Notes: generated by a model not told the origin, from the letters alone. A DNA stretch of 10,499 nucleotides from Lysobacterales bacterium (GCA_026993285.1 JALWTZ010000434.1:1-10499); one strand, 5' to 3'; positions 1 through 6,257 are shown, counted from the stretch's first letter. A program made the numbers and translations.

Positions 1-1235
1 ACCACCACAATGATCAGCAGTGAGGTTCCACCAAAATAGAACGGGACCTTCCAGAACACAATCAGGAAGTCGGGCAACAGACACACCGCGACCAGATACA
101 AGGCACCGAATGTAGTCAAACGGGTGATGACCTTGTCGATGTATTCCGCAGTTTGTCGACCCGGGCGAATACCGGGAATCAAAGCACCTGATTTTTTCAG
201 GTTATCTGCTGTTTCCTTGGAATCAAAGACCAGTGCAGTGTAAAAAAAGCTGAAACCAATAATCAGCAAGGAATACATCAGGATATATATGGGTTCACCT
301 GGAGACATGTAGGTCGCCACCTCTCGCAACCAGCTCATGCTGGGATGGGTACCGAACCAGTCAGCTACCGTAGCCGGAAAAAGAATCAGGCTGGAAGCAA
401 AGATTGCGGGAATCACGCCTGCCATGTTCAGTTTCAGTGGCAGATGGGAACTGACACTCTTGTAAGCCGTTCGGCCCTGGCGTTGTGCATAATTGACCGT
501 GATCTTGCGCTGACCGCGTTCCACAAAAACCACAAAGGCCGTCACACTGATGGCCATGGCCAGTAGCAGCAACACTTCGATCAGGTTCATGGATCCATTG
601 CTTACGGATTCCAGCGTGGCCGCAATGGCCCTGGGCAGGCCGGCCACAATACCCGCGAAAATCAGGATGGAAATGCCGTTGCCAATACCCCGTTCTGTCA
701 CCTGTTCGCCCAGCCACATCAAAAACAAGGTTCCGGCCGTCAGCGTGACCACTGCGGTAAACAGGAAGCCAGGGCCGGGGTTCATCACCACCTGATAACC
801 GGCTACGGCACCTTGCTGCTGCAATGCAGTAGCGATTCCTGCAGCCTGGAAGGCCGCCAGCACCACGGTGAAATAACGTGTATATTGGGTCAGTTTTCTG
901 CGACCGGACTCCCCTTCTTTTTTCAATTCCTGCAGGGATGGCAGGGTCGAACCCAGTAACTGAATGATGATTGATGCAGAAATATAGGGCATAACACCCA
1001 GCGCAAACAGACTGAAACGGCCCAGCGCACCACCAGAGAACATGTTGAACATATCGATGATGGTGCCTTTTTGCTGTTCCATCAACTGGATCAAGGCCAG
1101 CGGGTTCACGCCGGGCACGGGAATAAAGGTGCCCAGGCGGAAAACCACCAGCGCACCCAGCACAAACAAAATCCTCTGAGCCAGCTCAGAGGATTTGCCC
1201 ATGCCGGACTGTTGGGCCATTGCGCCTTTTGCCAT
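1..1235 (-). CDS. secY: SecY, protein translocase channel subunit (3' end cut by window)
   Basis: SecY forms the inner-membrane SecYEG pore that moves proteins across or into the membrane, driven by SecA or the ribosome. Visible here are 411 codons; E. coli SecY has 443 residues, so about 30 C-terminal residues lie outside the window. TM1 lies around residues 21-43 and ends in FIPVPG. The plug region follows (MFNMFSGGAL, 62-71) with MPYISASIIIQLL (82-94). WLGEQVTERGIGNGISI is at 174-190, the C4 loop VERGQRK at 238-244, and the C5 loop PGIRPGRQT at 354-362, whose arginine at 357 matches the E. coli residue needed for SecA-driven transport. The ATG start lies 2 nt after the rplO stop, with AAAGGTAG about 8 nt upstream inside rplO. 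As in E. coli it closes the spc operon. The open frame ends only because the window ends; no defect is seen. Confidence 0.98.
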   Translation of the reverse strand, partial: MAKGAMAQQSGMGKSSELAQRILFVLGALVVFRLGTFIPVPGVNPLALIQLMEQQKGTIIDMFNMFSGGALGRFSLFALGVMPYISASIIIQLLGSTLPSLQELKKEGESGRRKLTQYTRYFTVVLAAFQAAGIATALQQQGAVAGYQVVMNPGPGFLFTAVVTLTAGTLFLMWLGEQVTERGIGNGISILIFAGIVAGLPRAIAATLESVSNGSMNLIEVLLLLAMAISVTAFVVFVERGQRKITVNYAQRQGRTAYKSVSSHLPLKLNMAGVIPAIFASSLILFPATVADWFGTHPSMSWLREVATYMSPGEPIYILMYSLLIIGFSFFYTALVFDSKETADNLKKSGALIPGIRPGRQTAEYIDKVITRLTTFGALYLVAVCLLPDFLIVFWKVPFYFGGTSLLIIVV

Positions 1236-1237
1236 GG

Positions 1238-1669
1238 TTATTCTACCTTTCCACCCTGTTCTTCAATGACTTTGCGTGCACCCTTGGTGACGGCAAGTCC
1301 CTTGACTGTGACCGGACGGGTCAACTCACCCTGCATGATGATCTTGGCTTTTTTCACCCAGGGAGAAACCACCTTTTTCTCCTTGAGCAGATCCAGCGTG
1401 ATCTCGTCGACATCCAGGGTGTTGATCTGGTACAGACGCACTTCCGCGCTGTAGCGCGCCATGCGCGAATTGAAGCCAATCTTGGGCAGACGGCGCTGCA
1501 AGGGCATCTGGCCGCCCTCGAAACCGACCTTATGATAACCACCGGAACGGGATTTCTGCCCCTTGTGGCCGCGGCCACCGGTCTTGCCCAGGCCGGAACC
1601 GATGCCCCGCCCCACGCGCTTGGCTTCTTTCTTGCTGCCTTCCGCAGGCTTGATGGTATTGAGTTTCAT
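1238..1669 (-). CDS. rplO: 50S ribosomal protein L15 (uL15)
   Basis: L15 is a late-assembling 50S protein whose extended N-terminal arm threads through 23S rRNA. The 143-residue product is close to the 144 of E. coli L15. The glycine- and basic-rich arm is unmistakable: RVGRGIGSGLGKTGGRGHKG at about residues 18-37, then QKSRSGG and GFEGGQMPLQRRLPK (49-63). The C-terminal globular part carries PVTVKGLAVTKGARKVIEEQGGKVE, the usual L15 ending. The ATG is preceded by AGGA about 8 nt upstream. It starts 12 nt after rpmD and ends 2 nt before secY, the standard spc order L30-L15-SecY. Confidence 0.98.
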   Translation of the reverse strand: MKLNTIKPAEGSKKEAKRVGRGIGSGLGKTGGRGHKGQKSRSGGYHKVGFEGGQMPLQRRLPKIGFNSRMARYSAEVRLYQINTLDVDEITLDLLKEKKVVSPWVKKAKIIMQGELTRPVTVKGLAVTKGARKVIEEQGGKVE

Positions 1670-1681
1670 CTGCTTGTCCTG

Positions 1682-1873
1682 TTATTCAGCCACTTCTTCG
1701 ACTTTCAGCATGTAGTACGCGCGATTGATCATGCCCCGGTTTTCCGGTGTATCGGCGACCACCACGGATTGATGCATCTTGCGCAGACCCAGTCCACGAA
1801 CGGACAGACGATGATTTTCCGGTGTACCAATGGGGCTGCGGACCAGGGTGACTTTCAGATTCTTGTTAGCCAT
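1682..1873 (-). CDS. rpmD: 50S ribosomal protein L30 (uL30)
   Basis: L30 is a small 50S protein of the ferredoxin-like L30/L7 fold. The product is 63 residues, slightly longer than the 59 of E. coli. The recognisable core is KVTLVRSPIG, then RGLGLRKMHQSVVV and DTPENRGMIN. The sequence TPENH between the first strand and RGLGL differs from the basic segment (GRLPKH-like) found in E. coli, and TPEN occurs again later in the protein. The ATG lies inside the end of rpsE: the two genes share 8 nt (ATGGCTAA), so L30 translation is probably coupled to S5. Only a weak purine-rich stretch (GAAGAGAT) precedes the start. Followed 12 nt later by rplO. Confidence 0.96.
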   Translation of the reverse strand: MANKNLKVTLVRSPIGTPENHRLSVRGLGLRKMHQSVVVADTPENRGMINRAYYMLKVEEVAE

Positions 1874-2378
1874 GGTTGCTCATAATCTCTTCAACGGGTT
1901 TACCACGCTTGCTGGCCACGTCTTCCGGGGAAGTCATCTGGGTCAGCGCCTTGATAGTTGCACGCACCAGGTTGATGGGGTTGCGGGAACCAATGCTCTT
2001 GGCCAACACATTCTGCACACCAACCGCTTCAAAAACGGCACGCATCGCACCACCGGCAATCACACCGGTACCATCGGATGCCGGTTGCATGTAAACCTTG
2101 GAGCCGGCATGCTTGGCACGGGTGGGATACCACAAGGTACCCCCATTCAGACTGATGGACTGCATGTCGGCCCGGGCACGGTCCATGGCCTTCTGGATGG
2201 CCAGGGGCACTTCACGGGCCTTGCCATAGCCAAAGCCCACCTTGCCATTGCCATCGCCCACTACACACAAGGCGGTAAAGCCGAATTGACGGCCACCTTT
2301 CACCACCTTGGCCACCCGGTTGACGGCAACCAGTTTCTCGATCAGGCCGTCGTTGTTGTCTCTGTCGTTTCTAGCCAT
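1866..2378 (-). CDS. rpsE: 30S ribosomal protein S5 (uS5)
   Basis: S5 sits at the 30S mRNA entry site and affects decoding accuracy; changes in its N-terminal loop give spectinomycin resistance and changes at its S4 interface give ram (error-prone) phenotypes in E. coli. The product has 170 residues (E. coli 167). The double-stranded-RNA-binding-like domain is seen in KLVAVNRVAKVVKGGRQFGF (15-34), with the spectinomycin-loop segment at about 21-30 matching sensitive forms. GDGNGKVGFGYGKAREVP (41-58) and the C-terminal domain SDGTGVIAGGAMRAV (101-115) are typical. The ATG at 2378 gives the expected N-terminus, though its Shine-Dalgarno is weak (GGGA about 11 nt away). The C-terminus SNHG runs 8 nt into rpmD. 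It lies 24 nt after rplR. Confidence 0.98.
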   Translation of the reverse strand: MARNDRDNNDGLIEKLVAVNRVAKVVKGGRQFGFTALCVVGDGNGKVGFGYGKAREVPLAIQKAMDRARADMQSISLNGGTLWYPTRAKHAGSKVYMQPASDGTGVIAGGAMRAVFEAVGVQNVLAKSIGSRNPINLVRATIKALTQMTSPEDVASKRGKPVEEIMSNHG

Positions 2379-2402
2379 TGCTTTGAATATCCCGTATTGA
2401 AA

Positions 2403-2756
2403 TCAGAACTGAAGACCGGCTTCGCGTGCCGCATCCGCCAGTGCCTTGATCCGACCGTGGTACTTGAACCCGGAACGGTCAAAGGCCACTTTGTCGATAC
2501 CGGCAGCCTTGGCGCGTTCACCAATGACCTGTCCCACACGCGCGGCCGCTTCACGGTTGCTGGTGTTGGAAAGGCCATCCGCCACATCCTTCTGCAGCGT
2601 GTTGGCCACGACCAGGACCTTGTTTTCGACACTGTCGATGATCTGGGCATAGACATGCTGGCCAGTACGGTGCACCGTGAGACGCGGCACGCGCAACTGG
2701 CGAATCTTCGCCCGGGTTTTTCTTGCACGGCGAATTCGTGCGGTCTTCTTGTCCAT
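2403..2756 (-). CDS. rplR: 50S ribosomal protein L18 (uL18)
   Basis: L18 binds 5S rRNA and, with L5, helps dock it in the 50S central protuberance. The 117 residues equal the E. coli length. The start MDKKTARIRRARKTRAKIR is the basic, 5S-RNA-contacting N-terminal tail. It is followed by RLTVHRTGQHVYAQII, and the C-terminal signature FDRSGFKYHGRIKALADAAR leads to the usual ending EAGLQF. AAGAGGT lies about 7-9 nt before the ATG, so the start is secure. It begins 27 nt after rplF and ends 24 nt before rpsE, the normal L6-L18-S5 order of the spc operon. Confidence 0.98.
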   Translation of the reverse strand: MDKKTARIRRARKTRAKIRQLRVPRLTVHRTGQHVYAQIIDSVENKVLVVANTLQKDVADGLSNTSNREAAARVGQVIGERAKAAGIDKVAFDRSGFKYHGRIKALADAAREAGLQF

Positions 2757-2783
2757 TTCAATAACCTCTTATCTGTGGCCTGA

Positions 2784-3311
2784 TCAGGCTTTCTTGGTTT
2801 CTTTGAGGGAGATTTCTTCACCGGCATAACGCACGCCCTTGCCCTTGTAGGGCTCCGGCGGACGGAATGCACGAATTTCTGCAGCCACCTGGCCCACCTG
2901 CTGCTTGTTGGTGCCCTTGATGACGATTTCAGTCTGGCTGGGCGTTTCCGCGGTCACACCCTCAGGCAGTTGGTATTCCACCGGGTGGGAGAATCCAAGG
3001 CTGAGATTCAGCTTGTTACCCTGTGCCTGGGCACGGTAGCCCACGCCCTTCAGTTCGAGCTTTTTCTCGAAACCCTGGGAAGCACCAATGACCATGCTGT
3101 TGAGAATGGAGCGCATGGTACCGGCCATGGCACGGTCCTGATCGGTGACCGGCTTGACCTGCAGCTGGCCGTCTTCCTGTTCCACCGTGACCGTGGGGTG
3201 CATGTCAAAGGATTCCGTACCCTTGCTGCCCTTAACGGTAACATGCTGGCCCTGAATGGTGACTTCGGTACCCTTGGGCACAACAATGGGCTGTTTTGCA
3301 ATTCTGGACAT
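2784..3311 (-). CDS. rplF: 50S ribosomal protein L6 (uL6)
   Basis: L6 binds 23S rRNA near the sarcin-ricin loop and the factor-binding region of the 50S subunit. The 175-residue product (E. coli 177) has the two tandem L6 domains. The first begins MSRIAKQPIVVPKG and includes VTVKGSKG. The second begins around GFEKKLELKGVGYRAQ (80-95) and carries the family signature PEPYKGKGVRY (152-162), ending in the basic tail KETKKA. The ATG is preceded by GAGGT, which overlaps the rpsH stop codon 11 nt upstream, an arrangement suited to coupling with S8. Confidence 0.98.
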   Translation of the reverse strand: MSRIAKQPIVVPKGTEVTIQGQHVTVKGSKGTESFDMHPTVTVEQEDGQLQVKPVTDQDRAMAGTMRSILNSMVIGASQGFEKKLELKGVGYRAQAQGNKLNLSLGFSHPVEYQLPEGVTAETPSQTEIVIKGTNKQQVGQVAAEIRAFRPPEPYKGKGVRYAGEEISLKETKKA

Positions 3312-3322
3312 TTCGTTCTACC

Positions 3323-3715
3323 TCAGGCCACGTAACAGATGATTTCACCACCCTGGCCAGCAGCACGGGCCTGGGCGTCTGTCATCAAACCGCTGGATGT
3401 GGAAACAATGGCAATACCAAAGCCACCGCGTACGCGCGGCAACTCATTCTTGCCCTTGTAGGTGCGCAATCCCGGACGGCTGACGCGCTCGAGCCGATCA
3501 ATCACCGGTTTGCCACCGTGATATTTCAGTTCGATGGTCAACTGCGGATGTGCTTCATCACTGACACTGTAGTCCTTGATGTAACCTTCGTTTTTCAGCA
3601 CTTCAGCAATGCCGGCTTTTTGTTTGGACGCGGGCATGCTTACGCTCAGTTTCTTGGTAGCCTGTGCGTTGCGGATCCGCGTCAGCATGTCCGCAATGGG
3701 GTCTGTCATTGTCAT
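3323..3715 (-). CDS. rpsH: 30S ribosomal protein S8 (uS8), likely spc operon autoregulator
   Basis: S8 is a primary binder of the 16S rRNA central domain (helix 21). In E. coli it also represses its own operon by binding mRNA at the rplE start. The product has 130 residues, the same as E. coli. The N-terminal signature DPIADMLTRIRNAQ (5-18) and the C-terminal RNA-binding core VSTSSGLMTD (104-113), with GGEIICYVA ending the protein, are intact; the STSSG turn at 105-109 is the conserved RNA-contact motif. The ATG at 3715 gives MTMTDP, parallel to the E. coli MSMQDP. A second ATG two codons on is less likely. AAGAGGAT lies about 7-8 nt upstream. Gap to rpsN is 33 nt. Confidence 0.98.
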   Translation of the reverse strand: MTMTDPIADMLTRIRNAQATKKLSVSMPASKQKAGIAEVLKNEGYIKDYSVSDEAHPQLTIELKYHGGKPVIDRLERVSRPGLRTYKGKNELPRVRGGFGIAIVSTSSGLMTDAQARAAGQGGEIICYVA

Positions 3716-3748
3716 GGGTCTTATCCTCTTAAACTATCCGCGCGCCAC

Positions 3749-4054
3749 TTACCAGCTGGCTTTTTTCAAGCCGGGCACATCCCCACGCATGGTGGCCTCA
3801 CGCAACTTGTTGCGGCACAGGCCGAACTTGCGGTACACCGCATGCGGGCGACCGGAAACCTGGCATCGGCGAGTCATGCGCGACGGGCTGGAATCCCGCG
3901 GCAGCTTCTGCAGCTTGACCTGGGCTTCCATGATTTCATCAAAAGAGCTTTCCGGGTTGTTGATGATTGCTTTCAGCGCTGCCCGCTTGGCGGCATACTT
4001 GGCTGCCAGCTTCTGACGCTTGAGTTCGCGCTGCACCATGCTTTTCTTGGCCAT
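3749..4054 (-). CDS. rpsN: 30S ribosomal protein S14 (uS14), long zinc-independent form
   Basis: S14 is a head protein of the 30S subunit, assembling late next to S3 and S10. The product is 101 residues, the length of the long zinc-independent E. coli form, rather than the 61-residue zinc-ribbon form. Recognisable parts are MAKKSMVQRE at the start, the central LPRDSSPSR (51-59), and the C-terminal SGRPHAVYRKFGLCRNKLRE with LKKASW at the end. The complete CxxC...CxxC motif is absent, but Cys64 and Cys80 remain where the first and third zinc ligands of zinc-ribbon S14 would be. GGAG lies about 9 nt before the ATG. It follows rplE by 16 nt. Confidence 0.98.
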   Translation of the reverse strand: MAKKSMVQRELKRQKLAAKYAAKRAALKAIINNPESSFDEIMEAQVKLQKLPRDSSPSRMTRRCQVSGRPHAVYRKFGLCRNKLREATMRGDVPGLKKASW

Positions 4055-4070
4055 CTTAGTTCTCCAAGCC

Positions 4071-4610
4071 TCAGTTCTTGAACGGGAAGTTGAATGCGCT
4101 CAGCAAAGCCCGCGCTTCTTCATCATTTTTTGCCGTCGTGGTAATGGCGATATCCATTCCGCGAATAGCGTCTACTTCGTCAAAATTGATTTCCGGGAAC
4201 ATGATCTGCTCCTGGATACCCATATTGTAATTACCCATGCCGTCAAAGGACTTTCCACTCACACCGCGAAAGTCACGGATACGCGGCATGGCGATGTTCA
4301 CCAGCCGGTCCAGGAATTCCCACATGCGCTCGCGGCGCAGGGTAACCTTGCAGCCGATGGGCCAGCCATCACGAATCTTGAAGCCGGCAATGGACTTGCG
4401 TGAATAGGTGGGGACAGCTTTCTGACCGGCAATCAGGGTCATTTCCTGAAGGGCATTTTCAAGCACTTTCTTGTTGCCTACGGCCTCGCCCAACCCCATG
4501 TTGAGGGTAATCTTGGACAGACGCGGGACTTCCATCACGCTCTTGTAACCGAACTGGTCCATCAACTTCTGAACCACTTCTTCTTGATAGTATTTCTGCA
4601 GACGAGTCAT
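4071..4610 (-). CDS. rplE: 50S ribosomal protein L5 (uL5)
   Basis: L5 binds 5S rRNA and forms the B1b bridge to S13 and contacts P-site tRNA from the central protuberance. I place the start at the ATG giving MTRLQKYY, which makes 179 residues, exactly the E. coli length. An in-frame upstream start would overlap rplX and swallow the Shine-Dalgarno GAGGAA, so it is rejected. Family marks are VPRLSKITLNMGLGEA (28-43), RKSIAGFKIRDGWPIGCKVT (71-90), the PRIRDFRG stretch (109-116) and the C-terminal ITTTAKNDEEARALL ending FPFKN. The ribosome binding site overlaps the rplX stop, and the gap is only 10 nt. In E. coli this start region is the S8 repressor site. Confidence 0.98.
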   Translation of the reverse strand: MTRLQKYYQEEVVQKLMDQFGYKSVMEVPRLSKITLNMGLGEAVGNKKVLENALQEMTLIAGQKAVPTYSRKSIAGFKIRDGWPIGCKVTLRRERMWEFLDRLVNIAMPRIRDFRGVSGKSFDGMGNYNMGIQEQIMFPEINFDEVDAIRGMDIAITTTAKNDEEARALLSAFNFPFKN

Positions 4611-4639
4611 CGTTATTTCCTCAAGCATCCACGACTTCG
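4603..4639 (-). promoter_or_regulatory. Candidate weak stem with internal loop around the rplE start (possible S8 target)
   Basis: Hand folding of the RNA across the rplX end and rplE start gives an inner 3-bp pairing (CGT with ACG), an internal loop that holds the rplE AUG, and an outer 3-bp pairing (CGA with TCG); the ribosome binding site lies in the apical loop. In E. coli, S8 represses the spc operon by binding a helix with an internal loop at this place. The pairings here are short and could be chance, and I did not match the S8 core nucleotides. Treat this as a pointer to the right location, not an established site. Confidence 0.2.
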
Positions 4640-4938
4640 CCAGTACTGCGATATACGCGTACCTTGCGGCCGTCTTCGAGCACCTTGTATCCCACGCGTT
4701 CGCCCTTGCCGGTAGCCGGGTTGAACAGCATCACATTGCTGACATGCAGCGGCGCTTCCTTTTCGATAATACCTCCCGCAAATCCGCGGGAAGGATCGGG
4801 TTTGGTATGGCGCTTGACCATGTTCAGGCCTTCCACCAAAACACGATCGTTTTTCAGTACGCGCAGCACGGTGCCCCGCTGACCCTTGTTTTTTCCTGTA
4901 ATGGCGATGACTTCATCACCCTTTTTAATACGTTGCAT
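4621..4938 (-). CDS. rplX: 50S ribosomal protein L24 (uL24)
   Basis: L24 is an assembly-initiator protein that binds the 5' end of 23S rRNA, near the exit of the peptide tunnel. Starting at the ATG for MQRIKKGDEV the product is 105 residues (E. coli 104). A longer in-frame start would add 16 residues unlike the family and overlap rplN, so it is rejected. The KOW motif is visible at about residues 4-31 (IKKGDEVIAITGKNKGQRG, 4-22), followed by VEGLNMVKRHTKP (35-47), GGIIEKEAPLHVSNVMLF (55-72) and the C-terminal GRKVRVYRSTGEVVDA. GAGGT precedes the start by about 9 nt. It follows rplN by 19 nt. Confidence 0.97.
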   Translation of the reverse strand: MQRIKKGDEVIAITGKNKGQRGTVLRVLKNDRVLVEGLNMVKRHTKPDPSRGFAGGIIEKEAPLHVSNVMLFNPATGKGERVGYKVLEDGRKVRVYRSTGEVVDA

Positions 4939-4957
4939 TTCTTCAACCTCGAAACGG

Positions 4958-5326
4958 TCAGAGCACTTCGGGTGCCAGGGAAACAATCTTCATGAACCGC
5001 TCGCCACGCAGCTCACGGGTTACCGGGCCAAAGATACGGGTCCCGATAGGCTCGAGCTTGCTGTTGAGCAAGACGGCTGCATTGCCATCGAAACGGATCA
5101 CGGATCCATCCGGGCGACGAACACCCTTGGCGGTACGAACCACCACGGCGTTGTAGACTTCACCCTTTTTCACCTTTCCGCGCGGGATGGCATCCTTGAC
5201 GGTGACCTTGATCACATCGCCGATATTGGCATAACGACGCTTTGAACCACCCAGTACCTTGATGCACATGACCTGGCGGGCACCACTGTTGTCAGCAGCA
5301 GCCAACATTGTTTGCATCTGAATCAT
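4958..5326 (-). CDS. rplN: 50S ribosomal protein L14 (uL14)
   Basis: L14 lies on the 50S face that meets the small subunit, contacting helix 44 and the L19 partner, and is the binding site of the silencing factor RsfS. It is 122 residues (E. coli 123). The N-terminus MIQMQTMLAAADNSGAR (1-17), VMCIKVLGGSKRRYANIGD (19-37), the KDAIPRGKVKKGE segment (44-56), KGVRRPDGSVIRFDGNAAV (67-85) and RIFGPVTRELR (97-107) are all classical. GGAG lies about 10 nt before the ATG. It is the first gene of the spc block; the 50-nt gap to rpsQ is the largest in the window. Confidence 0.98.
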   Translation of the reverse strand: MIQMQTMLAAADNSGARQVMCIKVLGGSKRRYANIGDVIKVTVKDAIPRGKVKKGEVYNAVVVRTAKGVRRPDGSVIRFDGNAAVLLNSKLEPIGTRIFGPVTRELRGERFMKIVSLAPEVL

Positions 5327-5349
5327 GTCATGTCACTCCAGTCAGTATC

Positions 5350-5362
5350 CTGCTTGCAGCAG
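5350..5362 (-). repeat. Small inverted repeat in the rpsQ-rplN gap
   Basis: The transcript reads CTGCT-GCA-AGCAG, a 5-bp stem with a 3-nt loop, inside the 50-nt gap between rpsQ and rplN, upstream of the rplN ribosome binding site. No U-tract follows, so it is not an intrinsic terminator. It might stabilise RNA or be chance. The hexamer GATACT just downstream resembles a -10 box but has no good -35 partner at 17 nt, so I do not call a spc promoter. Confidence 0.2.
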
Positions 5363-5376
5363 AATCATCAGGCCCA

Positions 5377-5637
5377 TTACTGGGCGCGTTCTACAATTTC
5401 CACAACCTTCCAAGTCTTGCTCTTGGAATAGGGGCGGCTTTCCACGATTTTCACGCGATCGCCCTCGTTGCAGCTGTTTTCTTCATCATGCGCGTGCACC
5501 TTGGTGCTACGCTGGATGATCTTTCCATACAACGGATGCTTGACGCTCCGTTCCAGCAGGACGGTTACGGTCTTGTCCATCTTGTTACTGACCACCTTGC
5601 CCTGCAGGGTGCGCTTGATCTTGCTTTCGTTGCTCAT
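5377..5637 (-). CDS. rpsQ: 30S ribosomal protein S17 (uS17)
   Basis: S17 is an OB-fold protein that binds the 5' domain of 16S rRNA early in 30S assembly. The product is 86 residues (E. coli 84). Family signs are RTLQGKVVSNKMDKTVTV (9-26), VKHPLYGKIIQRSTKVHAHD (32-51) and the C-terminal signature GDRVKIVESRPYSKSKTW (59-76). Its start overlaps the end of rpmC by 4 nt (ATGA), with only a modest purine stretch (GAAGAGAG) upstream, so re-initiation after L29 is likely. It is the last gene of the S10 block, as in E. coli. Confidence 0.98.
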   Translation of the reverse strand: MSNESKIKRTLQGKVVSNKMDKTVTVLLERSVKHPLYGKIIQRSTKVHAHDEENSCNEGDRVKIVESRPYSKSKTWKVVEIVERAQ

Positions 5638-5834
5638 GCTTGCGCTCTCTTCATTTCGTTCAGCACAGTTTTAACGCGTGCAATGTCACGGCGTACGGCC
5701 TTGACCTTGTGGGTCTCGGTCAACTGCCCCACACCTTTCTGCATGCGCAGGGAAAACTGCTCCTTGAGCAGGTTTTCCAGCATTTCTTTCAACTCGCTTT
5801 CGCTTTTGCCACGCAATTCGCTTGCCTTGCTCAT
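5634..5834 (-). CDS. rpmC: 50S ribosomal protein L29 (uL29)
   Basis: L29 is a small helical-hairpin protein beside L23 at the exit of the peptide tunnel. The product is 66 residues (E. coli 63). The start MSKASELRGKSESELKEML leads into the first helix, LLKEQFSLRMQKG, then QLTETHKVKAVRRDIARVKT, the conserved second helix. It is joined to both neighbours by 4-nt ATGA overlaps, with rplP upstream and rpsQ downstream. GAGAGGCG lies about 5-10 nt before its ATG, inside rplP, so it has its own good ribosome binding site as well as coupling. Confidence 0.97.
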   Translation of the reverse strand: MSKASELRGKSESELKEMLENLLKEQFSLRMQKGVGQLTETHKVKAVRRDIARVKTVLNEMKRAQA

Positions 5835-6244
5835 AGCACGCCTCTCGTCACAAATGTGGTCTTCACGGCCAGTTTTGCAGACGCCAGACGAAATGCCTCA
5901 CGCGCAACGTCTTCCGCTACACCTTCGATTTCATAGATCACCCGACCAGGCTTGATCACGGCAACCCAATATTCCACATTACCCTTGCCCTTACCCATGC
6001 GAACCTCGACCGGTTTTTTGGTAATGGGCTTGTCAGGGAATACCCGGATCCACAGCTTGCCGCCACGCTTTACATGACGGGTAATGGCACGACGACCCGC
6101 TTCAATCTGACGCGCGGTGATGAAACCGCGGGTGGTGGACTTGAGACCATACTCTCCAAAGCTCACCTTGTTGCCAGCCTGGGCCAGACCACGGTTGCGG
6201 CCTTTCTGCTGTTTTCTGAATTTTGTTCTCTTCGGCTGTAACAT
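5831..6244 (-). CDS. rplP: 50S ribosomal protein L16 (uL16)
   Basis: L16 is a late-assembling 50S protein near the A-site and peptidyl transferase centre. It is 137 residues (E. coli 136). The N-terminus MLQPKRTKFRKQQKGRNRG (1-19), TARQIEAGRRAITRHVKRGG (43-62), WIRVFPDKPITKKPVEVRMG (65-84) and GKGNVEYWVAVIKPG are typical. Arg82 in VRMGKGKGN corresponds to E. coli Arg81, the residue hydroxylated by the RoxA/YcfD oxygenase; whether that enzyme exists here cannot be told. The start has an excellent Shine-Dalgarno, TAAGGAG, which also contains the rpsC stop codon. Its 3' end overlaps rpmC by 4 nt. Confidence 0.98.
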   Translation of the reverse strand: MLQPKRTKFRKQQKGRNRGLAQAGNKVSFGEYGLKSTTRGFITARQIEAGRRAITRHVKRGGKLWIRVFPDKPITKKPVEVRMGKGKGNVEYWVAVIKPGRVIYEIEGVAEDVAREAFRLASAKLAVKTTFVTRGVL

Positions 6245-6257
6245 TTCAGCTTACTCC

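Noticed and set aside
1830..2783. A 317-codon plus-strand open frame opposite rpsE and rplR
   Set aside because: Antisense to two conserved genes, no family resemblance, same His/Gly-rich shadow composition as the other plus-strand frames.
3296..4081. A 261-codon plus-strand open frame opposite rpsH and rpsN
   Set aside because: Covers two well-identified minus-strand genes and shows no conserved motif of its own.
4939..4986. Upstream in-frame start for rplX adding 16 residues
   Set aside because: The added residues are unlike L24 and overlap the rplN end; the ATG at 4938 has its own GAGGT and gives the family length.
5344..5349. GATACT as the -10 box of an spc promoter
   Set aside because: No acceptable -35 hexamer at 16-18 nt; the best candidate, CCTGAT, is poor. 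Not called as a promoter.
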